A stretch of DNA of 64,000 bases from Clostridia bacterium (GTDB lineage: Bacteria > Bacillota > Clostridia > Oscillospirales > Acutalibacteraceae). Position numbers and translations under genes: made by a program. Below the pieces are notes generated by a model, which worked only from the letters and a program-made list of their open reading frames with translations, had not been told where the DNA came from and did not search any database. Numbering within the stretch: position 1 is the stretch's first letter; each line of letters begins with the position of its first letter. The DNA lies in the NCBI GenBank assembly GCA_017434855.1, contig JAFRUA010000037.1, forward strand, positions 62,001 to 126,000, in the 5' to 3' direction. Shown here piece by piece: positions 51,839 through 59,557 of this stretch.

Positions 51839-52774
51839 TTACCATCTATCCAGCATTTTACAGAATTCTTCGATCGACCGGCAGCGGTCCTTCGGCTGCA
51901 GCGCCAGGCCTTTGGTCAGCGCCGCCTGTGCCGCCGGGGACACGTCCGTGCCGTCAAACGACACGCCTGCGTCCGGGTTGCCGAGCCGCTCCAGCGCATC
52001 CGTCGGCGGGTGGCCCGTCACGCAATGAAACAGCGTTGCGCAAAACGAATACACATCCGTCCATGGGCCGAGATCTTTTTTCAGATAGATTTCCGGCGGG
52101 GAATCGCCGCGGCTGACCATGACCGGCCGGGCATCTTTGATGCGGGCCGCCAGGTCGGTGTTCATCAGTACCGCGCCTTCGTCGGTGATCAAAATGTTTT
52201 GCGGGCTGACATCAAGGTGAAGGATGCCCTTTCGGTGCATGCACGACAGCGCGTCCATCACCGGGCGCAGCAGCGCGGTGGCTTCATCGAACGGCAGCCG
52301 GCCGCCGCGTTTTTTCAGGTACGCTTTGAGCGTGTCGCCCCGCAGATACCGCAGGATGACATAAGCGGTGTTGTTCTCTTCAAACGCATCCAACGGGGCC
52401 GCAAACCCGGGCGCCGCACGCAAGCCGCGCAGCAGCTTTGCTTCGGCCAGGAACCGGTGCCGGCTCTTTTTAAAGTCGCCCCGCTTCTGCGGCAGGGGGA
52501 GGACGTCGGACGACGACGACGCGCTGCGCTGCACATAGCCCGCGGGAAAGAACTCCTTGACCGCGACTGTCATTTCCAGCCGCGTGTCATGCGCAATATA
52601 GGTAATGCCGAAGCCGCCGGACCCCAGCGCCGTACCCAACAGATAGCGTCCGCTCAGCAGCGTGCCGGGCTGCAGATGATGCGGCGGGCAGGCATCGCTT
52701 TGCGCCTTGCCGCACTTGGGGCAAAACGCCGCGCCCGCTTCCAGCGGCTCCATGCAGTGAATGCAAAATTCCAT
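51839..52774 (-). CDS. K6: soluble zinc-ribbon pseudokinase
   Basis: 311 residues, ending right after the kinase fold with no linker, membrane span or sensor. Zinc ribbon intact (Cys 4, 7, 18, 21) and nucleotide Lys73 kept, but the catalytic loop is HLDVSPQN instead of HRDIxPDN and the DFG segment (LLDFGAAR elsewhere) reads LMNTDLAAR. The activation loop SRGDSPPEIY is also altered. The reading frame is continuous, so this is not a sequencing artefact. Its first ~75 residues are nearly identical to K7, indicating recent duplication. Probably an allosteric partner, scaffold or decoy for the other kinases. SD GGAGAG. Confidence 0.85.
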   Translation of the reverse strand: MEFCIHCMEPLEAGAAFCPKCGKAQSDACPPHHLQPGTLLSGRYLLGTALGSGGFGITYIAHDTRLEMTVAVKEFFPAGYVQRSASSSSDVLPLPQKRGDFKKSRHRFLAEAKLLRGLRAAPGFAAPLDAFEENNTAYVILRYLRGDTLKAYLKKRGGRLPFDEATALLRPVMDALSCMHRKGILHLDVSPQNILITDEGAVLMNTDLAARIKDARPVMVSRGDSPPEIYLKKDLGPWTDVYSFCATLFHCVTGHPPTDALERLGNPDAGVSFDGTDVSPAAQAALTKGLALQPKDRCRSIEEFCKMLDRW

Positions 52775-52828
52775 GGTTCTCTCCTAAATCAATTTACAGT
52801 ACGCGGTGCACTGTTCCTTTTTTTGCGG

Positions 52829-54616
52829 TCAGCCGTCCAATGTGACCCACATCGCGGGTCGGACGGCGTTGCCTTCGTAATTGGCAAAATCGCCTTCAAC
52901 ATTGATGCGGCCGTCGTCGTCAACATAAGGCGCATAGTGGGAAACCTTCTGCGACAACCGCAGCCACCACCAGCAGGCGCCCGTGCCGGCGTCCTCGCCC
53001 TCGTCGCTCACCCACACCCGCTGCGCCAGCGCAAACTTTGTCGGCAGGCACACGCGCGCGGGGTTTGATTTGAAATACATCGCCGCCTCATCGGCGTTCA
53101 GAAAGAATACCCTGTCGGGCGTGTTGTCGATATAGGCGTCGCGATAAAACGGGTCGTCGCCCATCACGGTGTCTGTGAACTGGATGCGGCTTTGTTCCAT
53201 CGGCGTGAATGCGGCATTCAGGAACTCCCCGTTCAGCCATTCCCGCAGCGAGCAGGTCTCCCACGTCACCTTTTTCCATTTTTTATTATATGGCTTGCAG
53301 TCCAGCGCATACTTGCTGATGAGCAGCGCCCGGTTTTCCTCCCGCGCAAGAACCAGCCATTCGATAGGCGATTTTTCGTGCGCCTGCCCGCTCTCCTGCG
53401 GATAGCTGCCGAAAAACACCGTCTGTCCAACGGCAGCGTTTGCAAGCCGCTGCACCGGTCTGCGTGCCGGGGCTTTGACCGTCGCGTCTGTTTGTGAAGC
53501 GGGGCTGCCGCGCCACACGGCTTCGGTCGCCCGGGTGTGGTCGATCTGCTGCGGCTTCACCACCGGCTGCGGCTGCGGGATCGGCGCCGGCACCACGCCC
53601 ATGCGGGTGGGTTCCACCGCCGGCAGCGTGTGCTCATCCTTCGGCATAACCGGCGGGCGGTCCGGGACAGCCGCGGCGTCATCCAGCGCGCGCAGCAGCT
53701 CGCCGATGCTGCGGTACCGCTGCTCCGGAAACACCGCCAGGCCCCTGGTCAGCACGGCCTGCATCTGCGGGCGCAGCGCAGCGCCGTCAAAGTTCAGCGG
53801 CGCGTCCGGCGCGCGCATACGCTCCAGCGCATCCTCCGGCGGGTGACCGGTGACGACCCGGTAAAACACCGCGCACATGGAATACACGTCGGTCCACGGG
53901 CCCTGGTTCTTTTTGGTGTACTGCTCATACGGCGAATAGCCGCGCTTGACCAGAATGGACAGGCTGCGCTCGTCCTCCGAAAAGACCTCCCGCGCCGAAC
54001 CGAAATCCAACAGTTTTGCGCCGCGCCGGGTCAGCATGATGTTGTCCGGCGCAATGTCGCGGTGCACTACGTTTTTGGCATGCGCCGCAGAAAGCGAATC
54101 CAGCACGGGGCGCAGCAGCGTATACGCCTGGCGCAGCGGCAAAGCACCGGTGCGGTTCAGATACGCTTTGAGCGTTTCGCCCCGCAAATATTCCATCACA
54201 ATATAGGTCGTGTTGTTCTCTTCAAAAAAGTCGCGCACGTCCACAATACCGGGTTCATCATGCAGGCTGGCCAGAATCTTCGCTTCGGCCAGAAACTTTG
54301 CCCGGCCTCTTTCAAAGAAATCGCTTCCCTGCGTGGTGGCGGTGATGCCGACCGAGGTCACCCCGTTGCGGGTCACATAGCCCACGGGATAAAACTCCTT
54401 GACCGCGACTGTCATTTCCAGCCGCGTGTCATGCGCAATATAGGTAATGCCGAAGCCGCCGGACCCCAGCGCCGTACCCAAAAGATAGCGTCCGCTCAGC
54501 AGCGTGCCGGGCTGCAGATGGTGCGGCGGGCAGTCATCGCTTTGCGCCTTGCCGCACTTGGGACAAAACGCCGCGCCCGCTTCCAGCGGCTCCATGCAAT
54601 ACATGCAAAAGTTCAT
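52829..54616 (-). CDS. K7: soluble zinc-ribbon kinase with C-terminal DUF6273 domain
   Basis: 595 residues. Zinc ribbon (Cys 4, 7, 18, 21); kinase with Lys73, HRDIAPDN and DFG 204-206 (GSARE follows). The Pro-rich linker contains DHTRATEAVWRG, also found in K9. No membrane span; the DUF6273 domain (~397-595: FFGSYPQESG, IEWLVL, YALDCKPYN, CWWWLRLS, AVRPAMW) follows directly. K9 carries the same domain outside the membrane, so in K7 it should sense or bind something inside the cell, unless the protein is exported in an unseen way. SD GGAGAG. 54 nt before K6. Confidence 0.9.
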   Translation of the reverse strand: MNFCMYCMEPLEAGAAFCPKCGKAQSDDCPPHHLQPGTLLSGRYLLGTALGSGGFGITYIAHDTRLEMTVAVKEFYPVGYVTRNGVTSVGITATTQGSDFFERGRAKFLAEAKILASLHDEPGIVDVRDFFEENNTTYIVMEYLRGETLKAYLNRTGALPLRQAYTLLRPVLDSLSAAHAKNVVHRDIAPDNIMLTRRGAKLLDFGSAREVFSEDERSLSILVKRGYSPYEQYTKKNQGPWTDVYSMCAVFYRVVTGHPPEDALERMRAPDAPLNFDGAALRPQMQAVLTRGLAVFPEQRYRSIGELLRALDDAAAVPDRPPVMPKDEHTLPAVEPTRMGVVPAPIPQPQPVVKPQQIDHTRATEAVWRGSPASQTDATVKAPARRPVQRLANAAVGQTVFFGSYPQESGQAHEKSPIEWLVLAREENRALLISKYALDCKPYNKKWKKVTWETCSLREWLNGEFLNAAFTPMEQSRIQFTDTVMGDDPFYRDAYIDNTPDRVFFLNADEAAMYFKSNPARVCLPTKFALAQRVWVSDEGEDAGTGACWWWLRLSQKVSHYAPYVDDDGRINVEGDFANYEGNAVRPAMWVTLDG

Positions 54617-54642
54617 GGTTCTCTCCTTGGCTGATGTTCAGA

Positions 54643-56775
54643 TCATTCTCCGTCCACCAGAATGTCATAGATCACTTCGCCGTTTTTGGTTTTCAAAAGG
54701 CAGCTTTCGTCATCTGTATCATCAACGAACTGGAAACAGCAACTGACTGCATAGCCCTCATTGTCGAATTCTTCCTGCCAGCCTTTGCTCTCCTCACAGA
54801 AATACTCCACAAAGTCGTTCCAATCCGCCTGCACGGTCGCATCGTTCAGGATGCTGTTTTTGGTACCGCTCGGCGGATAAATGCTGACAAAGACCGTACC
54901 CTTTTCTTCATTATAGAAAAGCTCCTTTTGGGTTTCGCCCCACTCTGTGTCAAGATGTTCCGCCAGGTCTTTGTAAACCGCCGAGTTCTGCTCGATCTCC
55001 TCTTCCGAAGGATAGCCGCTATTTGTCGGCGCGGGCGTGGTCTTTGTAACAGTGGGATCAACCGTCAGCGTGGCAATGACGTCCTCTGCGCCGGAAAAGG
55101 CACCTTTGCTTTGCGCATAAACCAGGAACGCAATGCCATACACGGGGGCAGACGAACCCAGCTGCGTGAAATACAGCGCACCGTATTCTCCGTCCTCTTC
55201 AAACAGCGCAACGGTATAGCTATAGCTGCCCAGGGTCTTTACCGAAAAGTTCGGATTGTATTCCGCCGTGGACGGAACCAGATTGACAATGAAATCGTCA
55301 TAGTCCGCTTTTGACTCTGCCGAATCCACATCCAGGCTCCACTTGCTGTTTTTCTCGGTGAGGACACCGTCCTTCACCTCTGCAAGGTTGGCGTCATATT
55401 TGATCGTGAGGCCGTCATCGCCCAGCAGCGTGGCGGTTTGCCACTGCGGTGATTGGGTCGGGCCTTCGGTCGGACCCTGCGTCGAGCCTTGGGTCGAACC
55501 TTGAGTTGATCCTTGGGTCGAGCCCTGGGTCGAACTCTGCGTCGCTTTTTTTGTGTTTTCAACAGGGTCATCGCCGCCATGGTTGTTGACCCACCAGACG
55601 CCGAACCCCACCCCGGCCAGGATGAGCACGGCAACGATCGCCATGATGATCCATTTCAGCGTGCCTTTTTTCGTACCTTTTCCCAACAGCGGGGCCGGTG
55701 CGCCGTAAACTGTTGTCATGCGAGGTTCCGGCTGCGGCGAAGGTTGGGGCTGCGGGCGCGGCGGCATCGGCGGAACAGGACGCACCGGTGCCGGCACGGG
55801 CTGCGGCACAGGCACGGTATGCGCATGCATCGCTTCATCCAGCGCCTTCAACAGCTCGTCCACACTGCGATAGCGCTGCTCCGGCTGCATGGCCATGCCG
55901 GTCATCAGTACCGATTCAAACTGCGGCGTCACATGCGCGCCCAGTTGGGTCGCCGTCGGCAGCGGCTCGCTCATGCGTTCCAAAGAATCCACCGGCGGGC
56001 GCCCCGTGATGCAGCGATACATCGTGGCGCACAGCGCATAGATGTCCGTCCACGGGCCCTGATTCTTGTGAGTATACTGTTCCACCGGGGAAAAGCCGCG
56101 CTTGAGCATGATCGACAGGCTGCGGTCATCGCCGGAAAACACCTCGCGCGCCGCGCCGAAATCAAGCAGCTTTGCACCGTCACGGGTCAGCATGATGTTG
56201 TCGGGCGCAATGTCGCGGTGGATCACGCCGCGCTCATGCGCCGTGCGCAGCGAACGGATCACCGGGCGCAGCATGCGATAGGTCTCGTCATACGGGATCT
56301 TGCCCACGCGCTTGAGATAATCCTTCAGCGTTTCGCCGTGCAAAAAGTCCATGACGATATAGGCCGTGTTGTTCTCTTCAAAAAAGTCGGTCGCATCCAC
56401 AATGCCTGTTTCGTCCCGCAGGCCCGCCAGCATCCGCGCCTCAGACAGGAACTTGTGCTTGCCCTGGTCAAAGAAGTCGCGGCTGGAGGTCACGGCGGTG
56501 ACGTTTTTGGTATACGTATTGTTGCGGTTGGCATAGCCGGCGGGATAAAACTCCTTGACCGCCACCAGCGCATCCAGCCGCAGGTCGCGGGCGATATAGG
56601 TGATGCCGAAGCCGCCCGCACCCAGCGCAACACCGATCAGATAGCGCCCGCCGCCCAAAAGCGTGCCGGGCCGCAGCTGGTTTTCCGGGCAGGCATAGGT
56701 CTGCGATTTGCCGCACCTGGGGCAGGTCGCGGTGCCTTCGGGAATGGGGGCCATGCAATGGATGCAGTAATTCAT
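54643..56775 (-). CDS. K8: zinc-ribbon kinase with ectodomains A and B
   Basis: 710 residues. Zinc ribbon (Cys 4, 7, 18, 21); kinase with GAGGFG, Lys74, HRDIAPDN (186-193) and DFG 205-207. Pro-rich linker, membrane span ~374-396, an STQG repeat stalk (415-434), then 'domain A' (~445-573, shared with K3) and 'domain B' (~588-708, shared with K1). It is thus the link between the two unnamed domain families. SD AAGGAGAGG. On the upstream side it is bordered by the DUF559/repeat insertion, so its transcription may depend on read-through. Confidence 0.92.
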   Translation of the reverse strand: MNYCIHCMAPIPEGTATCPRCGKSQTYACPENQLRPGTLLGGGRYLIGVALGAGGFGITYIARDLRLDALVAVKEFYPAGYANRNNTYTKNVTAVTSSRDFFDQGKHKFLSEARMLAGLRDETGIVDATDFFEENNTAYIVMDFLHGETLKDYLKRVGKIPYDETYRMLRPVIRSLRTAHERGVIHRDIAPDNIMLTRDGAKLLDFGAAREVFSGDDRSLSIMLKRGFSPVEQYTHKNQGPWTDIYALCATMYRCITGRPPVDSLERMSEPLPTATQLGAHVTPQFESVLMTGMAMQPEQRYRSVDELLKALDEAMHAHTVPVPQPVPAPVRPVPPMPPRPQPQPSPQPEPRMTTVYGAPAPLLGKGTKKGTLKWIIMAIVAVLILAGVGFGVWWVNNHGGDDPVENTKKATQSSTQGSTQGSTQGSTQGSTQGPTEGPTQSPQWQTATLLGDDGLTIKYDANLAEVKDGVLTEKNSKWSLDVDSAESKADYDDFIVNLVPSTAEYNPNFSVKTLGSYSYTVALFEEDGEYGALYFTQLGSSAPVYGIAFLVYAQSKGAFSGAEDVIATLTVDPTVTKTTPAPTNSGYPSEEEIEQNSAVYKDLAEHLDTEWGETQKELFYNEEKGTVFVSIYPPSGTKNSILNDATVQADWNDFVEYFCEESKGWQEEFDNEGYAVSCCFQFVDDTDDESCLLKTKNGEVIYDILVDGE
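55455..55542. repeat. 12-bp tandem repeat coding the STQG stalk of K8
   Basis: About six imperfect 12-bp units (GGTCGAACCTTG type) encode STQG/PTEG repeats just outside the membrane. Confidence 0.7.
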
Positions 56776-57006
56776 GATGTCCTCTCCTTGTCAGTTCAGA
56801 GTTCAGAGTTTAGAGTTCAGAGTTAGAATTTTTTATCAATATAAAACGCCGAAGCGCTTGCTTTTCGCGCCCTCATCAGGGAGCCTATTTTGCCTCCCTC
56901 ACTGAGGGAGGTGTCACGCGCCAACACGATTCGCGGTGCGGTGACAGCGTCAAATGCGCGTGACGGAGGGAGTCAAAGGACAGCCCGCAGGGCTGACACA
57001 GGGAGT
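56776..57006. repeat. Intergenic repeat stretch left of DUF559, with 106-bp repeat copy 1
   Basis: Next to K8 are four TTCAGAG-type heptamers (56795-56822). The 106-bp repeat copy 1 spans 56870-56975 (from CCCTCATCAGG to GGAGGGAGTCA) and contains CCTCCCTCA/TGAGGGAGG and further inverted segments. It continues into a CAGCCC/GGGCTG hairpin (56983-56995) up to the DUF559 stop. Confidence 0.75.
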
Positions 57007-57408
57007 TCAAAAGGCATCACCGTCAGGTGATGGCAAAGGGAATTGATCGGATGTCAATGCAGCCTCCACTGTGAAATGTATCTGATCGCAAACAGCTGAA
57101 AATGCAGTATTGATCTCATAATTGCTGAATCGAAGCACCGTTAAATTATAGCGAGAAAGAACTTGACTTCGTTCTGTATCATATGCCATCCCTTGTTCTG
57201 AATAATGCTGCGAACCGTCAATCTCAATCACAAGTTTTGCTGCATGACAATAAAAATCCACAATAAAACCGTCAATTGCTTTCTGCCTTTGAAAACGTAC
57301 CGGATATGTACGAAGAAAATCATACCACAAGTGATTTTCCTGCGGCGTTGCCAATTTTCTCAATTCTTTTGCACGCGGAATCAATTCAGATTTGTATGGT
57401 AAGGACAT
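57007..57408 (-). CDS. DUF559 (Vsr-like) endonuclease-fold protein
   Basis: 133 residues, complete. LRKLATPQENHLWYDFLR then FQRQKAIDGFIVDFYC and KLVIEIDGSQH, the DUF559 core related to very-short-patch-repair nucleases (PD-(D/E)xK fold; Asp, Glu and Gln/His candidates visible). ATG with AAGGAG upstream. It is flanked on both sides by near-identical 106-bp repeats and has no relation to the kinases it separates, so it looks like cargo or driver of a small mobile cassette. Confidence 0.88.
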   Translation of the reverse strand: MSLPYKSELIPRAKELRKLATPQENHLWYDFLRTYPVRFQRQKAIDGFIVDFYCHAAKLVIEIDGSQHYSEQGMAYDTERSQVLSRYNLTVLRFSNYEINTAFSAVCDQIHFTVEAALTSDQFPLPSPDGDAF

Positions 57409-57581
57409 GATAATCTCCTTCGTAATATTTCATCGCTGCGCGACACTTCACTCCCTCAGTCGCTTCGCGCCAGCTCCCTCATCAGGGAGCCTATCTTGCC
57501 TCCCTCACTGAGGGAGGTGTCACGCGCCAACACGATTCGCGGTGCGGTGACAGCGTCAAATGCGCGTGACGGAGGGAGTCA
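57409..57581. repeat. Intergenic repeat stretch right of DUF559, with 106-bp repeat copy 2
   Basis: Copy 2 spans 57476-57581 and differs from copy 1 (56870-56975) at one position only, in the same orientation. It is preceded by CTCCCTCAGTCGCTTCGCGCC (57450-57470), a related arm. The last three bases of the copy (57579-57581) are the K9 stop codon, so the element abuts or replaced the end of K9. Confidence 0.85.
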
Positions 57582-59540
57582 TGATTCAAGATCAATCCAC
57601 AAAGCTGGACGAACCGCGTTGCCACTGATGTAGACGAAGTAGCCATCGGTACTGACGGAGCCGCCGTAGAGGACATGTGCAGCGCGGTAAGAACCGTAGC
57701 CGGGCGACCGCAGCCACCACCAGCAGGTGGCTGCGCCACCTGTGGTGGTATAGGTGTCGCTTGTCCATACCCCTTGCGCTTTTGCATACGCCGTCGATGC
57801 ACACTTCCTTGCCTCGTCCGAACTGAAATATGTGTTCTTGTTCACTTCATCAATGCTCAAAAGAAATACCTGATCATATGTATCGCTGCCGCCATCCGTA
57901 CCGTAGTTCTTCACCGTGGTGGTCTGAATCTTGCTTTGCTCTGCCGTGCTGAACGCATTGTTATAAAATGTATTGTTCAGCCAGGTTCGCAGCGTGCAGG
58001 TCGACCACGTCACGCCGGTATATGTTGTGTTATACGGCTGGCAATCCAGCGCGTACTTGCTGACCAGCAGCGCCTTGCCGTCCTGCACATCCAGCACCAG
58101 CCACTCAATGGGTTCTTTCCTGTTCGACGTATTGTTGTCCTGTTCATAGGCACCGAAGGTGATATAATTTCCAACCGTCACATCTGCCGCCGCCGGAATG
58201 ATGTCGTCCCGCGCATCGGTTGTGCCGGTCGTCCTACTATTTCCGTCACTTTTGATCACCATCCACACCACGCCGCCAAAGGCCAGAATGACTGCCAAAA
58301 CGATCGCAATGATCTTCACCGCCGGGTGTTTGCCGGTTCCTTCCGGCTTGTCCGCTTTGGCGGGGGTGTTCGCGTCCGGAGCGCCGCGAAGCACGGCCTC
58401 GGTCGCCCTGGTGTGATCGGGCTGCCGCGGTTTGAGCGCCTCGGTGGGCGCCGCCTGGGTCGGCTGCCTGCCCTGCCGCGTCGGGTCCGTGGCGGGCGCC
58501 GGCGTCACCGGCTTCGGCGGTTCCGGTTTCGGCTGCACGGGCCTTGGCTGCACGGGCCTTGGCGGTGTGGGCTTCGGCGGTACGGGCTGCGGTGTGCGTT
58601 CGGCGTCGTCCAGCGCCCGCATCAGGTCGTCCACGCTCTGGTACCGCTGGGACGGAAAGACCGCCAATCCCTTGGTCAGCGCCGCCTGCACCGGTGCGCT
58701 CAGGCCCAGGCCGTCAAAGCTCAGCGGCGGGCTGCCCGGCTCAATGCGCTTGAGCGCTTCCATCGGCGGGCGGCCGGCCACGCAGAAATACAGCGTGGCG
58801 CACAGCGCGTGCACGTCGGTCCACGGGCCCTGATTGGTTTTGGTATACTGTTCATAGGGCGCATAGCCGGGCTTCAGGATGATCGTCAGGCTCTGGCCCT
58901 CGCTTGCCACCTCGCGCGCCGCGCCGAAGTCAAACAGCGTGGCGCCGCCGCCGGTCAGCATGATGTTGTCCGGCGCAATGTCGCGGTGAATGATGTTCTT
59001 TTGATGCAGCGCCATCAGCGAGCGCATCACCGGCCGCAGCAGCGCAAAGGCTTTGTCAAACGGCAGCGGTCCGCCGTGCCGGATGCGCGCCTTGAGCGTT
59101 TCACCGCGCAAAAATTTCATGACGATGTACGCCGTATGGTTCTCTTCAAAATAGGCCAGCACGTCCACAATGCCGGGTTGGTCATCCAGGCTGGCAAGGA
59201 TCTGCGCCTCTTCCAGAAACTTGATTTTGCTGCGCTCAAAAAAGTCGCGGCCGCGCGTGGTGGCGGTGACGTTCCGGGTGTAGACGCTGTTCCGGGTCAC
59301 AAAATCGTGCGGATAAAACTCCTTGACCGCAACCACCTTGTTCAGTTGGGTGTCGCGGGCAATATAGGTGATGCCGAAACCGCCCGCGCCCAGCGCCACA
59401 CCCAGCAGAAAATGACCGCAAAGCACCGTGCCCGGCTGCAGATGGTTTTCCGGGCAGTCATAGCTTTGTGCCTTGCCGCACGCGGGGCACGTTGTCTTGC
59501 CCGGCTGCAGCGGCTCCATACAATGAATGCAATACTCCAT
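57579..59540 (-). CDS. K9: zinc-ribbon kinase with extracellular DUF6273 domain
   Basis: 653 residues. Zinc ribbon (Cys 4, 7, 18, 21); kinase with GAGGFG, Lys73, HRDIAPDN and DFG 204-206 (LFDFGAARE). Long Pro-rich linker with DHTRATEAVLRG as in K7, membrane span ~408-429, then DUF6273 (~456-653: TFGAYEQDNN, IEWLVLDVQDGKALLVSKYA, CWWWLRSPGYGSYRA, AVRPALWIDLES). DUF6273 is widespread in Clostridia surface or phage-type proteins with unknown ligands. Its stop lies at the edge of the 106-bp repeat, but DUF6273 appears complete. SD GGAGAGAGG. 17 nt after K10. Confidence 0.92.
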   Translation of the reverse strand: MEYCIHCMEPLQPGKTTCPACGKAQSYDCPENHLQPGTVLCGHFLLGVALGAGGFGITYIARDTQLNKVVAVKEFYPHDFVTRNSVYTRNVTATTRGRDFFERSKIKFLEEAQILASLDDQPGIVDVLAYFEENHTAYIVMKFLRGETLKARIRHGGPLPFDKAFALLRPVMRSLMALHQKNIIHRDIAPDNIMLTGGGATLFDFGAAREVASEGQSLTIILKPGYAPYEQYTKTNQGPWTDVHALCATLYFCVAGRPPMEALKRIEPGSPPLSFDGLGLSAPVQAALTKGLAVFPSQRYQSVDDLMRALDDAERTPQPVPPKPTPPRPVQPRPVQPKPEPPKPVTPAPATDPTRQGRQPTQAAPTEALKPRQPDHTRATEAVLRGAPDANTPAKADKPEGTGKHPAVKIIAIVLAVILAFGGVVWMVIKSDGNSRTTGTTDARDDIIPAAADVTVGNYITFGAYEQDNNTSNRKEPIEWLVLDVQDGKALLVSKYALDCQPYNTTYTGVTWSTCTLRTWLNNTFYNNAFSTAEQSKIQTTTVKNYGTDGGSDTYDQVFLLSIDEVNKNTYFSSDEARKCASTAYAKAQGVWTSDTYTTTGGAATCWWWLRSPGYGSYRAAHVLYGGSVSTDGYFVYISGNAVRPALWIDLES

Positions 59541-59557
59541 GGTCCTCTCTCCTGCTG

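Noticed and set aside
51839-52774. K6 as a frameshifted or truncated pseudogene
   Set aside because: The frame is open from a good SD to the stop, the fold segments after the altered motifs (LGPWTDVY and onward) are normal, and the C-terminus ends where the other kinase domains end.
56795-56822. TTCAGAG heptamers before K8 as an operator
   Set aside because: They look like the degenerate low-complexity tracts also seen near 13330 and 38900 and show no symmetry or promoter association.
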